Source: an uncultured Rhodospira sp. (GTDB lineage: Bacteria > Pseudomonadota > Alphaproteobacteria > Rhodospirillales > Rhodospirillaceae). From it: a DNA stretch of 32,747 bases. The position numbers and the translations under genes were made by a program. The stretch is from positions 1 to 32,747 of the forward strand of contig NZ_CAKZOT010000041.1 in NCBI RefSeq assembly GCF_937138205.1, written 5' to 3'. Positions 25,276-32,747 of the stretch are shown here, one piece after another. The notes under the pieces are model-generated. The model was given only the letters and a program-made list of their open reading frames with translations. It made no database searches and was not told the origin of the DNA. Numbering within the stretch: the first letter of the stretch is position 1; each line of letters begins with the position of its first letter.

Positions 25276-28076
25276 CGCGGGTGGCGGTGGTCGGCGAGGA
25301 TGTCACGCACCGCCCGGGCGACGCGCGGGACTGGTGCTTGCGGCTGCCGGCCTGCGACCGGCTGGAGGCGCCGGGCGGGGCGCGGTCTCTGACCGCCTCC
25401 GTGCTGTGGGCGGCGTGGCGCGCGAGGGTTGGCGTCGTGGCGGTGCGCGACGCGGGCGGGACATGGCGCACGGCATCGCCGGGACGGCTGCTGCTGAAGC
25501 GTCTGGGCCGGCGGGCACGGGGGAGCCTGCCCGGCGCGGCGGCGCGGGCGTGGCGCCGGGTGCTGCGGACGGACCTGCCGGTCCTGGGCCGGGCCGAGGG
25601 GCCTGTGGTGATGGTGGTCCCGTCGCTGGCCGCGAACGGCGCCGAGCGCCAGATGCTCGCTCTGGTGTCGGGGCTGGTGGCGCGCGGCTGGCCGGTGCGG
25701 GTGCTGGCCAAGCATCTGCACGACCGCCCGGGCGCGGCCGACCTGCTGCCGGCGTTGGAGCGTCTGGGCGTCCTGGTGACTGTGTGGACCGATCCGCCAC
25801 CGGCCGACACCCCGGATATGGCACGCATGGAGCGCGCGGCCTCGGGACTGCCGGATGCCCTCGCTGGGGACCTGCTGGCGGTGGCCGGCTGGCTGGCGGT
25901 GCTGAAGCCGCGCGCGGTTCACGCATGGCTGGACACGGCGGCGGTCACCGCCGGCGCGGCGGCGGCGGTGCTGGGGGTGCCGCGCGTGGTGGTGGGGCTG
26001 CGCAATCTGGCGCCTGATCACCTGGGGCACCCGTTGGCGCGCGCGCTGCGCCCGGGGCTGGCGGTGCTGGCGCGGCATCCGGCGGTGACGGTGACCGCCA
26101 ACGCGCGGGCCGTGGCGGACGATCACGTTCGCTGGGCCGGGATCGCGGCGCCGGTGGTCGTCCCGAACGGGGTCGGGCTTGCGAAGACACGGGCGCGCGC
26201 CGACCGTTCGGCGCTCGTGCTCGGGGTGTTCCGGCTGGTGACGCACAAGCGGCCTGGCCTGTGGCTCGACGTGGCCGGGCGGGTTCGCGCGGCGCGGCCG
26301 GACGCGCGGTTTCGCCTGCTCGGGGACGGGCCGATGCGTGACGGCCTGCGGGCTCGCGCGGCGGCGTTGGGCGTGGACATGCCGGGGCGTGTGGATGACG
26401 TCGCGCCGCACCTCGCCGAGGCCGCCGTCCTGCTGCATGTCTCCGCCGCCGAGGGCCTGCCCAACGCCGTGCTTGAGGCGCAGGCCGCTGGCGTGCCGGT
26501 GGTGGCGGCCGCGGCCGGCGGACTGGCCGAGGCGCTGGCCGGGGCGCCCGTCGATTCGCCCACGGTCGAGGCGTTGGCGGCGCGGGTGCTGGCGGTGCTC
26601 GACGATCCGGCCGCGCGGGAGCGCCTGGCGGACGAGGGACGGGCACACGCGGCGCGCTTTTCCATGCCGGCGATGGTGGCGCGGTATGAACGGCTGTACG
26701 AGGCGCCGCCGACTCCGGCGCCTGACCGGCACCCCCTGACCGCCCGCCTGCTCCCGGCGGGACTGGCGCGGAGCCTGGGGACGCTGGCCCGCCTTGCACG
26801 CCTTGGCGAAGGGCGGGAGATCGCGCGGCGTTTGGGGGTGCTGGTGGGCGGACCGGCTTCTTCCCGTGCGCCGTCATTGCGAGGAGCGCAGCGACGAAGC
26901 AATCCAGGCGCGGTGGATTGTGCCAATCGCCCTGGATTGCTTCGCCTTCGGCTCGCAATGACGGATCGTTTGGGGCGAGGTGATTTGTCTCTCCGCCTCG
27001 TCTGCATCGGCGAGGCGCTGGCCCGGGACGGCGCGCCGCTGAGTCTGCTGGAGTTGGCGCGGGGCCTTGTCGCCCGGGGAAAGGCCATCCCGGCGCTGGC
27101 GGTGTCGTTTCACGACGGGCCGTTGCGGGCGGACTGGCAGGCGGCGGGCTGGCCGTTGCGGGTGGTCGATCCCGGCCGGCCGCTGGTGGCGCGCCACCTG
27201 GACCGGCACGCGGCGCGGCTGGCGGAGGCCGTGACCGAGGTTGGGGCCGACGTTGTCCTGGTCAACGGCTTGCGGGCGTTCGCGGGGGTGGAGGCGGCGA
27301 CACGGGCCGGGCGGCCCTGCGTCTGGGTGATCCGCGAGCCGGGGCCGGAGGCTCTGGCCGATCTGTCCGCCGTCCTGCAAGAGCGGGCGCTGGCGGCTTT
27401 CGGGTTGGCCCACCGCGTGGTGTTCGTCTCGCGGGCGACGGCGGACGCCTGGACCGCCTGGGCGCCGCCCGATCGCTCGGTGGTGATCGCCAATGCTCTT
27501 CCCCAGGCCGCGCCGGTGGTAGCGCAGCGCGATCCGGAAACAACCACACTCCTCGCCGCCGGGGCGCTGTGTCCGCGCAAGGGGCCGCTCGACCTGATCG
27601 CCGCGCTGCCGCTGTTGCCGGATGACATGCAGGCGCGGCTGCGGGTGTGCTGGGCGGGGCGGGACGTGGACGGCTACGCGGCCGTCGTTCGCCGGGCCAT
27701 CGGGAGCCTGCCGGAGCCACTGCGGTCCCGCGTGGACCTACTGGGAGAGGTGGCCGACATGGCGCCCCTGTGGGCGGCGGCCGACATCGCCGTCTGCCCC
27801 AGCCATGCCGAGGCCGCGCCGCGTGTTGTGCTGGAGGCGCGCCGCGCCGGCCTGCCCCTGGTGGCGACGGCGGTGGGTGGTATTCCGGAACAGGCGGCGC
27901 ACTGGCCCGACACGTGGCTGGTGCCGCCGGGCGATCCGCCGGCCCTGGCACGGGCGTTGGCGGGGGCGTGGCGGGCCGGGCCTGCGCCCGGGCCGGCGAG
28001 CGATATCGCTGACCGGCACGAGGCGATGCTGGCGGCTTACGCCGAGACCCTGGCCACTGTGGTGAGGGATCCATGA
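25272..28076 (+). CDS. Tandem GT-B glycosyltransferase (two GT4-like domains)
   Basis: A 934-residue protein made of two GT-B glycosyltransferases. The first spans about residues 113-480, with VVPSLAANGAERQ at its start, FRLVTHKRPGLWL and the Glu394-x7-Glu402 retaining-GT4 motif (AEGLPNAVLEA). The second spans about 575-931, with VCIGEALARDGAPLSLLELA, GALCPRKGPLDLI and Glu847-x7-Glu855 (AEAAPRVVLEA). Residues 1-110 are a less conserved N-terminal region. The domains are joined by a linker encoded in part by a palindromic repeat (26871-26964), so the fusion may be secondary; an ATG at 26958 inside the repeat could start a separate second enzyme. 4-nt overlaps occur at both ends. Each half probably adds a sugar to the same growing glycan. 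Confidence 0.92.
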   Translation: MTRVAVVGEDVTHRPGDARDWCLRLPACDRLEAPGGARSLTASVLWAAWRARVGVVAVRDAGGTWRTASPGRLLLKRLGRRARGSLPGAAARAWRRVLRTDLPVLGRAEGPVVMVVPSLAANGAERQMLALVSGLVARGWPVRVLAKHLHDRPGAADLLPALERLGVLVTVWTDPPPADTPDMARMERAASGLPDALAGDLLAVAGWLAVLKPRAVHAWLDTAAVTAGAAAAVLGVPRVVVGLRNLAPDHLGHPLARALRPGLAVLARHPAVTVTANARAVADDHVRWAGIAAPVVVPNGVGLAKTRARADRSALVLGVFRLVTHKRPGLWLDVAGRVRAARPDARFRLLGDGPMRDGLRARAAALGVDMPGRVDDVAPHLAEAAVLLHVSAAEGLPNAVLEAQAAGVPVVAAAAGGLAEALAGAPVDSPTVEALAARVLAVLDDPAARERLADEGRAHAARFSMPAMVARYERLYEAPPTPAPDRHPLTARLLPAGLARSLGTLARLARLGEGREIARRLGVLVGGPASSRAPSLRGAQRRSNPGAVDCANRPGLLRLRLAMTDRLGRGDLSLRLVCIGEALARDGAPLSLLELARGLVARGKAIPALAVSFHDGPLRADWQAAGWPLRVVDPGRPLVARHLDRHAARLAEAVTEVGADVVLVNGLRAFAGVEAATRAGRPCVWVIREPGPEALADLSAVLQERALAAFGLAHRVVFVSRATADAWTAWAPPDRSVVIANALPQAAPVVAQRDPETTTLLAAGALCPRKGPLDLIAALPLLPDDMQARLRVCWAGRDVDGYAAVVRRAIGSLPEPLRSRVDLLGEVADMAPLWAAADIAVCPSHAEAAPRVVLEARRAGLPLVATAVGGIPEQAAHWPDTWLVPPGDPPALARALAGAWRAGPAPGPASDIADRHEAMLAAYAETLATVVRDP
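26871..26964. repeat. Palindromic intergenic-type repeat lying inside a coding sequence
   Basis: A 94-base nearly palindromic element. The outer arms CCGTCATTGCGAG (26871-26883) and CTCGCAATGACGG (26952-26964) are perfect over 13 bp. The inner arms CGAAGCAATCCAGG (26895-26908) and CCTGGATTGCTTCG (26931-26944) are perfect over 14 bp. A small GATTG/CAATC stem closes the tip. The CGTCATTGCGAG...GAAGCAATCC core matches a dispersed bacterial repeat I recognise from many genomes, which normally lies between genes. Here it is read through as part of the tandem glycosyltransferase. Confidence 0.9.
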
Positions 28077-28444
28077 AACGCGCGGCTCTGGTGGTGCTGT
28101 TCTTATCGTTGACTGCCCTGGCCGGCGCGCGGCTGGGGCTGGCGGTGTTCGTGCCGCCGCCCGCCGACCGGGCCGAAGCCCTGTATGTCACGGCGATCCG
28201 CGACCATCGCCCCGCCCTGCTGCACGACGCGGCGGCGGCGTGGAAGGATGCTCTGGCGTGGTCCCCGGCCGATCCGTTCGCCTGGAGCGGCCTCGCCTGG
28301 ACCGAGGCGGCGCGCGGGGCGCCGGCGCCCTATGTGGATCGGCTCATGGGCCGAGCGGCGGCCCTGGGGCCGCACGTGCCGGAGATCGCGCGGGCGCGGG
28401 CGCTGTGGGAGTCCCGCCGGCGCCCAGCAGAACCAGCACCGTGA
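28073..28444 (+). CDS. Small membrane-anchored TPR-like protein
   Basis: The 123-residue product starts MKRAALVVLFLSLTALAGA, a single N-terminal membrane or signal segment, then a helical region with TPR-like features (ALLHDAAAAWKDALAWSPAD, PFAWSGLAWTEAARG). Its ATG overlaps the upstream stop by 4 nt. The final 101 bases overlap, antisense, the 3' end of the O-antigen-ligase gene. TPR-like partners often accompany O-antigen ligase/Wzy-type proteins, so it may be such a partner; that is inference. No defined family was recognised. Confidence 0.8.
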   Translation: MKRAALVVLFLSLTALAGARLGLAVFVPPPADRAEALYVTAIRDHRPALLHDAAAAWKDALAWSPADPFAWSGLAWTEAARGAPAPYVDRLMGRAAALGPHVPEIARARALWESRRRPAEPAP

Positions 28445-29663
28445 CCGCCAGCGCCGGCGTCTGCATGGAAAAGTCCAGCAGGCCGTGCAGCCCGGCCATG
28501 AGTCCGGCCGCCGCCGCCAGCCGGGCCAGGGGATCGCCGTCGCGGCGGGCATGGCGCGCGGCCTCCGCGACCAGCAGGACAAATGCGCCCATCAGGGCCA
28601 GCGCCGCCGGGATGCCCAGCTCGGCCATCAGTTCCAGCGGAACCGAATGGGCCTGGAAGACCAGGGTGTCGGTCAGGCTGGTGTCGCGGACGTGTTTATA
28701 GACCACCGGATAACTGCCCAGGCCGTGGCCCGTCCAGGGCGCCGCGCTGATGGCCTCCAGCGTCACCCGGTAGATGTCCCAGCGCAGGTCTCCCAGCACG
28801 AATTGGGGATCCAGGCGGGCGAAGAACCGGCCCTGTCCCGCCAGGACCAGGGCCACCGGCGCCAGCACCACGGCCACCGCGCCGGCGCCCAGGGCGCGCC
28901 AGGGCAGGGGGCCGGGCCGCAGCAGCACGAGCACCGCGAGGCCCGCGCCGACGCTCGCCAATCCCCAGCGGGACTCGGTGAGCACCGCCGCCAGCAGGCC
29001 GACTCCGGCGAGGACGCGCCACATCCACTTGGCGTGGGTCCGCGTCGCGGTCTCTGCCGCCAGCATCGCCGCCGCCACGCCGACCCCGGCATAGACGCAA
29101 TAGGCATTGCGATTGACGAAGGTGGCCGTGGTGACGTCCTGGTAGATCCACTTGTCCCACCACCAGATGGTGTAGGAGCCCGTGGATTGGACGATGAGCG
29201 CGTAGACGGCCAAAGCGCCGGTGATCAGTGCCAGGGCCTGCACCACCCTGTGGCGGGCGTGCTGCCCGGCCAACACCGCCGCGCCGAGCCACGCCGCCGC
29301 GCCGTATCCGGCCAGCCGAAGGGCGGCCTCGGCCGTCGCGCCCGGTGTGATCGACAGCGAGCCCCACGCCGGGTGTCCGGTCAGGGCGCGGATCCCCTCC
29401 CAGTGCGGCAGCGCCACACCGAATCCGGGCGCCGCCTGCACCAAACTCCAGCCCAGCGCGCCACCGAACAGCGCCAAGGCAGTGGCCCGGGCGGGAGTCC
29501 ATCGGACGGAGTCTCGCTGCCACGCCGCCAGCGCCGCGACCGCGAACAGCAGCAGCGACAACAGCGCGCTCGACCCCGGCCGGTTGCTGGCCAGGGGCAG
29601 GGGTGCCCACGCTAGCACCGCGATCAGCGCCGCAAGCGGTGTAAGACGAAACGGGATGGACAT
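28344..29663 (-). CDS. O-antigen ligase / Wzy-like polymerase family membrane protein
   Basis: The 439-residue product has about 10-12 hydrophobic helices. It carries the family segment FVNRNAYCVYAGVG (near residue 190), then a periplasmic-loop-like region with GHGLGSYPVVY and AHSVPLELMAELGIPAAL, as in the Wzy_C/O-antigen ligase family. Members transfer undecaprenyl-linked glycan onto lipid A-core or protein, or polymerise repeat units. The strong binding site expected before ATG 29663 is not seen. The C-terminus is a Pro/Ala-rich tail whose codons overlap the opposite gene. Placement beside the glycosyltransferases suggests it acts on their product. Ligase and polymerase cannot be told apart here. 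Confidence 0.9.
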   Translation of the reverse strand: MSIPFRLTPLAALIAVLAWAPLPLASNRPGSSALLSLLLFAVAALAAWQRDSVRWTPARATALALFGGALGWSLVQAAPGFGVALPHWEGIRALTGHPAWGSLSITPGATAEAALRLAGYGAAAWLGAAVLAGQHARHRVVQALALITGALAVYALIVQSTGSYTIWWWDKWIYQDVTTATFVNRNAYCVYAGVGVAAAMLAAETATRTHAKWMWRVLAGVGLLAAVLTESRWGLASVGAGLAVLVLLRPGPLPWRALGAGAVAVVLAPVALVLAGQGRFFARLDPQFVLGDLRWDIYRVTLEAISAAPWTGHGLGSYPVVYKHVRDTSLTDTLVFQAHSVPLELMAELGIPAALALMGAFVLLVAEAARHARRDGDPLARLAAAAGLMAGLHGLLDFSMQTPALAVTVLVLLGAGGTPTAPAPARSPARAAPGPPLGP

Positions 29664-29822
29664 GCGGCCGGCGGCCCGACAAAAAGCGTGTGTCGACTCG
29701 GATGGGACACGCGTTTACCGCGCCCACACGTTGGCGTAAAGTCATGAGAGGGCTAACGGGTGCGTGGGGGTCCGGGCGCACCCCGGCGTCATACGGGTCA
29801 GCGCGGAGGGGAGTCACAGGGC
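29664..29822. promoter_or_regulatory. Divergent spacer with TTTAC/GTAAA dyad
   Basis: This 159-base spacer separates the minus-strand O-antigen-ligase gene and the + strand secreted-protein gene. It holds a dyad TTTAC (29714-29718) and GTAAA (29736-29740), and a smaller GTGTC/GACAC pair just before it. A GCGGAGGGGAG binding site serves the + strand gene. Promoters must lie here for one or both genes, but no clear hexamers were found. Confidence 0.35.
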
Positions 29823-30776
29823 ATGAGCCGTCGTCTTGCAGGGGGGCGCGTCGCCGGGCGGATCGTTGTGGGCCTCGCCCTTGTGGCGGGGCTCGGGCTG
29901 GCAGGCGTGGCCCGGGGCGGTGATGGCGCGACGTTTTCCGAGGTGCTGGGCGCGCTTACGGCGCGGCTGGCGCCGGGGCAGGCGGTGATGACGGCGCCGC
30001 CCGACGCGCTGCGGGCGGCGGCGCGGTCGCTGGCGCTGGAGCGCGCCGGGCGCGATGGCACGAGCCTGTCCATGATGGGCACGGTGGCGCAGGCGTCGCG
30101 GCCGGACGCGGCGGGTCGGCACGCCGTTGTCGAGGGGACGCGCTCGGCCCTCAACGAGCTGGTGGGGGCGGGACAGCTGGACCCTGCTCGCCGGGATGCG
30201 CTGATGGCGGCGGTCGCCGGCGCGGCGGGGGTTCAGGCCCGGGCAGCGACACCAGGGGCGGCCCAAGCCTTGCCAGGTCTGGATCCATTGCCTCGGGCCG
30301 CGCCCTCGGTGCCGGCCGTGACGCGAGAACTGCCGCCGCCGGCGGTGCCGACGATGCCCGGGCCGGCCGAAACGATGCCTCCCGCGGGCATGGCAGGGGG
30401 TCAGCCGTCACCGTATCCGGCGCCGCCGGGCTATGCGCCGCCGTATGCCATGCCGGCGCCCGGTGTGCCGCAGGGTCAGGCGCAGTATGGACCGGCGCCG
30501 GAGCAAGGGTGGGGGCAGGGGCAGGCCGCGCCCCCCAACACAGCGCCGCCGTATGCGGCGCCGGGCGTGCCACCAGGGGGCTATGCCGCGCCGTCGGCTC
30601 CGGCCCCATCCTACCCGGCCCCATCCTATCCGGCGCCGTCCTATCCCGGCACGTCGTATCCCGCGCCGGGGCAGGGGACGCTGGCTGCCCCGGCCACCCG
30701 CGTCGACCCATCCATCATGGACCTGCCGCCCGGTGCCACGCGCCCGGCGCCGGAAACGGCGGCCAGCGGGTTCTAA
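29823..30776 (+). CDS. Secreted Pro/Ala-rich protein of unknown function
   Basis: The 317-residue product has an N-terminal signal segment (basic SRRLAGGRVAGR then a hydrophobic core, likely cut near Ala-Arg-Gly about residue 30). An Ala-rich helical part follows (about 35-140), with ALTARLAPGQAVM and repeated Ala/Arg helices. The C-terminal half is low-complexity Pro/Ala/Tyr/Gly, including a tandem SYPAP motif near residues 260-280. The start at 29823 has GGAGGGGAG upstream. No family was recognised. It may be an extracytoplasmic protein that spans or binds the cell envelope; this is a guess from composition. Confidence 0.75.
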   Translation: MSRRLAGGRVAGRIVVGLALVAGLGLAGVARGGDGATFSEVLGALTARLAPGQAVMTAPPDALRAAARSLALERAGRDGTSLSMMGTVAQASRPDAAGRHAVVEGTRSALNELVGAGQLDPARRDALMAAVAGAAGVQARAATPGAAQALPGLDPLPRAAPSVPAVTRELPPPAVPTMPGPAETMPPAGMAGGQPSPYPAPPGYAPPYAMPAPGVPQGQAQYGPAPEQGWGQGQAAPPNTAPPYAAPGVPPGGYAAPSAPAPSYPAPSYPAPSYPGTSYPAPGQGTLAAPATRVDPSIMDLPPGATRPAPETAASGF

Positions 30777-30872
30777 GGCTGGGCGCTGGCGTGTCCTGCC
30801 GAAATCGCCTCTGGCCGAGGCGGAAGGCGGTGCCGTATGACTCGGGTCCCCGGCCCGCCACGGAGACCCGGA

Positions 30873-32567
30873 ATGCCCGACCGTCAAGACCGCCTCGCCA
30901 TCACCCTGGCCCAGATCAATCCCACCGTCGGCGACATCGCCGGCAACGCCGACCGCGTGCGTGCCGTGCGCGACCGGGCGGCGCAAGACGGCGCCGACCT
31001 GGTGGTGTTCCCGGAACTGGTCATCAGCGGCTATCCGCCCGAGGATCTGGTCTACCGCAATGCCTTTCTCGACACCGTGCAGGCGGCCGTGCTGGCGCTG
31101 GCGGGGGAGACCCGCGACGGGGGGCCGGCGCTCCTGGTGGGGGCGCCGTGGCGCTTCACCGACCTTGACGACGGCCGCCGCAAGCTGGGCAACGCCGCGT
31201 TGCTGCTGGACGGCGGCGAGATTCACTTCCTGGGCTTCAAGCACCTGCTGCCGAACTATGGCGTGTTCGACGAAGTGCGCGTGTTCTCGCGCGGGCCGTT
31301 GCCCGACGTGGTGACGCTGCGCGGCGCTCGTCTGGGGATCATGGTGTGCGAGGACATGTGGGGGCCGCAGGTGGCACGCCATCTGGCGGCCGCCGGCGCT
31401 GAGATGCTGATCGTGCTGAACGGGTCACCGTACGAGGTGGACAAGCACGATCAGCGCCTTCAAGTCGCCCGCCCGCGCGTCGCGGAAACAGGGCTGCCGC
31501 TGATCTATGTGAACCAGGTCGGCGGTCAGGACGAACTGGTGTTCGAGGGCGAGTCCTTCATCGTCGGCGCCGACGGTGCGCTGGTCGGCCGCCTGCCGTC
31601 ATGGTCCGAGGCCGTCGTCACCACCACCTGGACCCGGCCGCACGGGGCCGGCGCCGTCTGGGCCTGTGCTGATGCGCCGACCGCACCGCAGCCCTGCCAG
31701 GACGAGGCCGTCTACCGGGCCATGGTCACCGGCCTGCACGACTATGTGGACAAGAACGGCTTTCCGGGCGTGATCCTGGGTCTGTCGGGCGGCATCGACA
31801 GCGCCCTGTCGGCGGCGGTGGCGGTGGACGCCCTGGGGCCGGAGCGGGTGTGGTGCGTGATGATGCCGTCGCCCCACACCTCCGCCGAGAGCCTGGAGGA
31901 CGCCGAGGCCGTCGCCCGCCTGTTGGGCGTGCGTTACGACTCGGTCCACATCGGCCCGGCGATGGGCGCCTTCGACCAGATGCTGGGCGGCCTGTTCGAC
32001 GGCCGCGCGCCGGACGTCACGGAAGAGAACATCCAATCGCGCGTGCGCGGCCTGACGCTGATGGCGCTGTCCAACAAGTTCGGCCCCATGGTGCTGTCCA
32101 CCGGCAACAAGAGCGAGATGAGCGTCGGCTATGCCACGCTTTACGGTGACATGTGCGGCGGCTATTCGGTGCTGAAGGATGTCTACAAGACCACGGTCAC
32201 CCGGGTCAGCCACTGGCGCAACGGCCATGGTCGGCCCTCGGGGATGCGGGGGCCGGATGGCGCGGTGATGCCGGAGCGGGTGATCACCAAGGCGCCGACG
32301 GCCGAACTGCGCCCCGACCAGAAAGACGAGGACAGCCTGCCGCCGTATCCGGTGCTCGACCGGATTCTGAACGGCCTGATCGAGGGCGAGCACGGCGTCG
32401 CCGAGATGATCGAGGCCGGCCACGACGCCGAGACGGTGCGCACGGTCTGGCGCCTGCTGAACGGCGCCGAGTACAAGCGCCGGCAGGCGCCGCCGGGGGT
32501 CAAGATCACCCTGCGCGCGTTTGGTCGCGACCGGCGCTATCCGATCACGCACCGGTTCCGGGATTGA
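30873..32567 (+). CDS. nadE: Glutamine-dependent NAD+ synthetase
   Basis: The enzyme makes NAD+ from deamido-NAD+, ATP and glutamine. The 564-residue product has an N-terminal nitrilase-type glutaminase with the triad Glu48 (FPELVISGYPPEDL), Lys123 (FKHLLPNYGVF) and Cys159 (MVCEDMW). The C-terminal synthetase has the ATP-pyrophosphatase loop SGGIDS at 305-310, then STGNKSEMSVGYATLYGD. Length fits the two-domain bacterial form. An in-frame ATG at 30837 adds 12 atypical residues; 30873 has GGAGACCCGGA upstream and matches usual N-termini. A CGCCTC/GAGGCG hairpin (30806-30822) covers the site before 30837. Confidence 0.96.
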   Translation: MPDRQDRLAITLAQINPTVGDIAGNADRVRAVRDRAAQDGADLVVFPELVISGYPPEDLVYRNAFLDTVQAAVLALAGETRDGGPALLVGAPWRFTDLDDGRRKLGNAALLLDGGEIHFLGFKHLLPNYGVFDEVRVFSRGPLPDVVTLRGARLGIMVCEDMWGPQVARHLAAAGAEMLIVLNGSPYEVDKHDQRLQVARPRVAETGLPLIYVNQVGGQDELVFEGESFIVGADGALVGRLPSWSEAVVTTTWTRPHGAGAVWACADAPTAPQPCQDEAVYRAMVTGLHDYVDKNGFPGVILGLSGGIDSALSAAVAVDALGPERVWCVMMPSPHTSAESLEDAEAVARLLGVRYDSVHIGPAMGAFDQMLGGLFDGRAPDVTEENIQSRVRGLTLMALSNKFGPMVLSTGNKSEMSVGYATLYGDMCGGYSVLKDVYKTTVTRVSHWRNGHGRPSGMRGPDGAVMPERVITKAPTAELRPDQKDEDSLPPYPVLDRILNGLIEGEHGVAEMIEAGHDAETVRTVWRLLNGAEYKRRQAPPGVKITLRAFGRDRRYPITHRFRD

Positions 32568-32600
32568 TTCGGAACCGCGGGGCGCCGAAGGACTGCCCCG

Positions 32601-32747
32601 TCAGGCGCGCAGTTCGCGGCCCGGCGTGGGCTCGTCTGTCTGGCCGGAGGGTGAGACCGCCGCCGTCAGGAACTCCAGGATCCGGCGCCGGACGGTATCA
32701 TTGGGCAGGCGGTTGAAGACGGCCATCAGCTTCAGGGCTTCGCTGCT
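32601..32747 (-). CDS. C-terminal fragment, possible small HTH-type regulator (partial)
   Basis: Reading the minus strand into the window edge gives 48 residues and a TGA. The fragment begins SSEALKLMAVFNRLPNDTVR and ends PTPGRELRA. The pattern of a helix ALKLMAVFNRL then RRRILEFLTAAV resembles the tails of XRE-type regulators common in Rhodospirillales. Only the C-terminus is present, so the DNA-binding part is not seen. It is convergent with nadE, 33 bp away. Gene reality is likely from the codon bias; the function is tentative. Confidence 0.55.
   Translation of the reverse strand, partial: SSEALKLMAVFNRLPNDTVRRRILEFLTAAVSPSGQTDEPTPGRELRA

Noticed and set aside
30837-30872. Upstream ATG of nadE
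   Set aside because: It adds 12 Pro/Arg-rich residues absent from typical NadE, and the second ATG has a good binding site; it remains possible but less likely.

Overview
The window is high-GC (most genes look near 70% G+C) and carries the conserved ribosomal protein block of an alphaproteobacterium. Gene order, the S14 and L17 types, the lack of rpsD and rpmJ after rpsK, and the VPLPA-type sorting protein all fit Rhodospirillales. I cannot name a genus from sequence alone.

Region 1 (1-15567) is the translation block. It holds the last codons of tuf, then the S10 cluster (rpsJ, rplC, rplD, rplW, rplB, rpsS, rplV, rpsC, rplP, rpmC, rpsQ), the spc cluster (rplN, rplX, rplE, rpsN, rpsH, rplF, rplR, rpsE, rpmD, rplO, secY, adk) and the alpha cluster (rpsM, rpsK, rpoA, rplQ). 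All are on the + strand, and a strong intrinsic terminator follows rplQ. A consensus sigma70 promoter (TTGACA, 16 bp, TATAAT) sits before rpsM, which starts with TTG. Several proteins carry lineage-specific low-complexity additions: an acidic repeat tail on L3, an Arg/Gly/Asp-rich head on S5 and an Ala/Gly-rich insert in SecY.

Region 2 (15568-18923) is a transition. A lower-GC gene encodes a secreted VPLPA-CTERM (exosortase-type) protein. Convergent to it is a lipoprotein of about 16 Sel1-like repeats, transcribed divergently from region 3 across an AT-rich spacer.

Region 3 (18924-29663) looks like an undescribed surface-glycan cassette. Five + strand genes are joined by 4-nt stop/start overlaps: (a) a 1493-residue fusion of DUF115, GT-B glycosyltransferase, FkbM methyltransferase, membrane segment, coiled coil and a second methyltransferase-like domain; (b) a radical SAM protein with a second cysteine cluster; (c) a GT2 glycosyltransferase; (d) a 934-residue tandem glycosyltransferase whose two halves are joined through a palindromic repeat read as codons; (e) a small membrane-anchored TPR-like protein. 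An O-antigen ligase/Wzy-like polymerase lies on the opposite strand, its 3' end overlapping gene (e). The likely job is building, modifying and polymerising or ligating a cell-surface glycan. The substrate is unknown.

Region 4 (29664-32747) holds a secreted Pro/Ala-rich protein of unknown function, glutamine-dependent NAD+ synthetase (nadE), and the C-terminal end of a minus-strand gene that resembles the tail of small HTH regulators. I saw no tRNA, rRNA, CRISPR array or complete insertion sequence.
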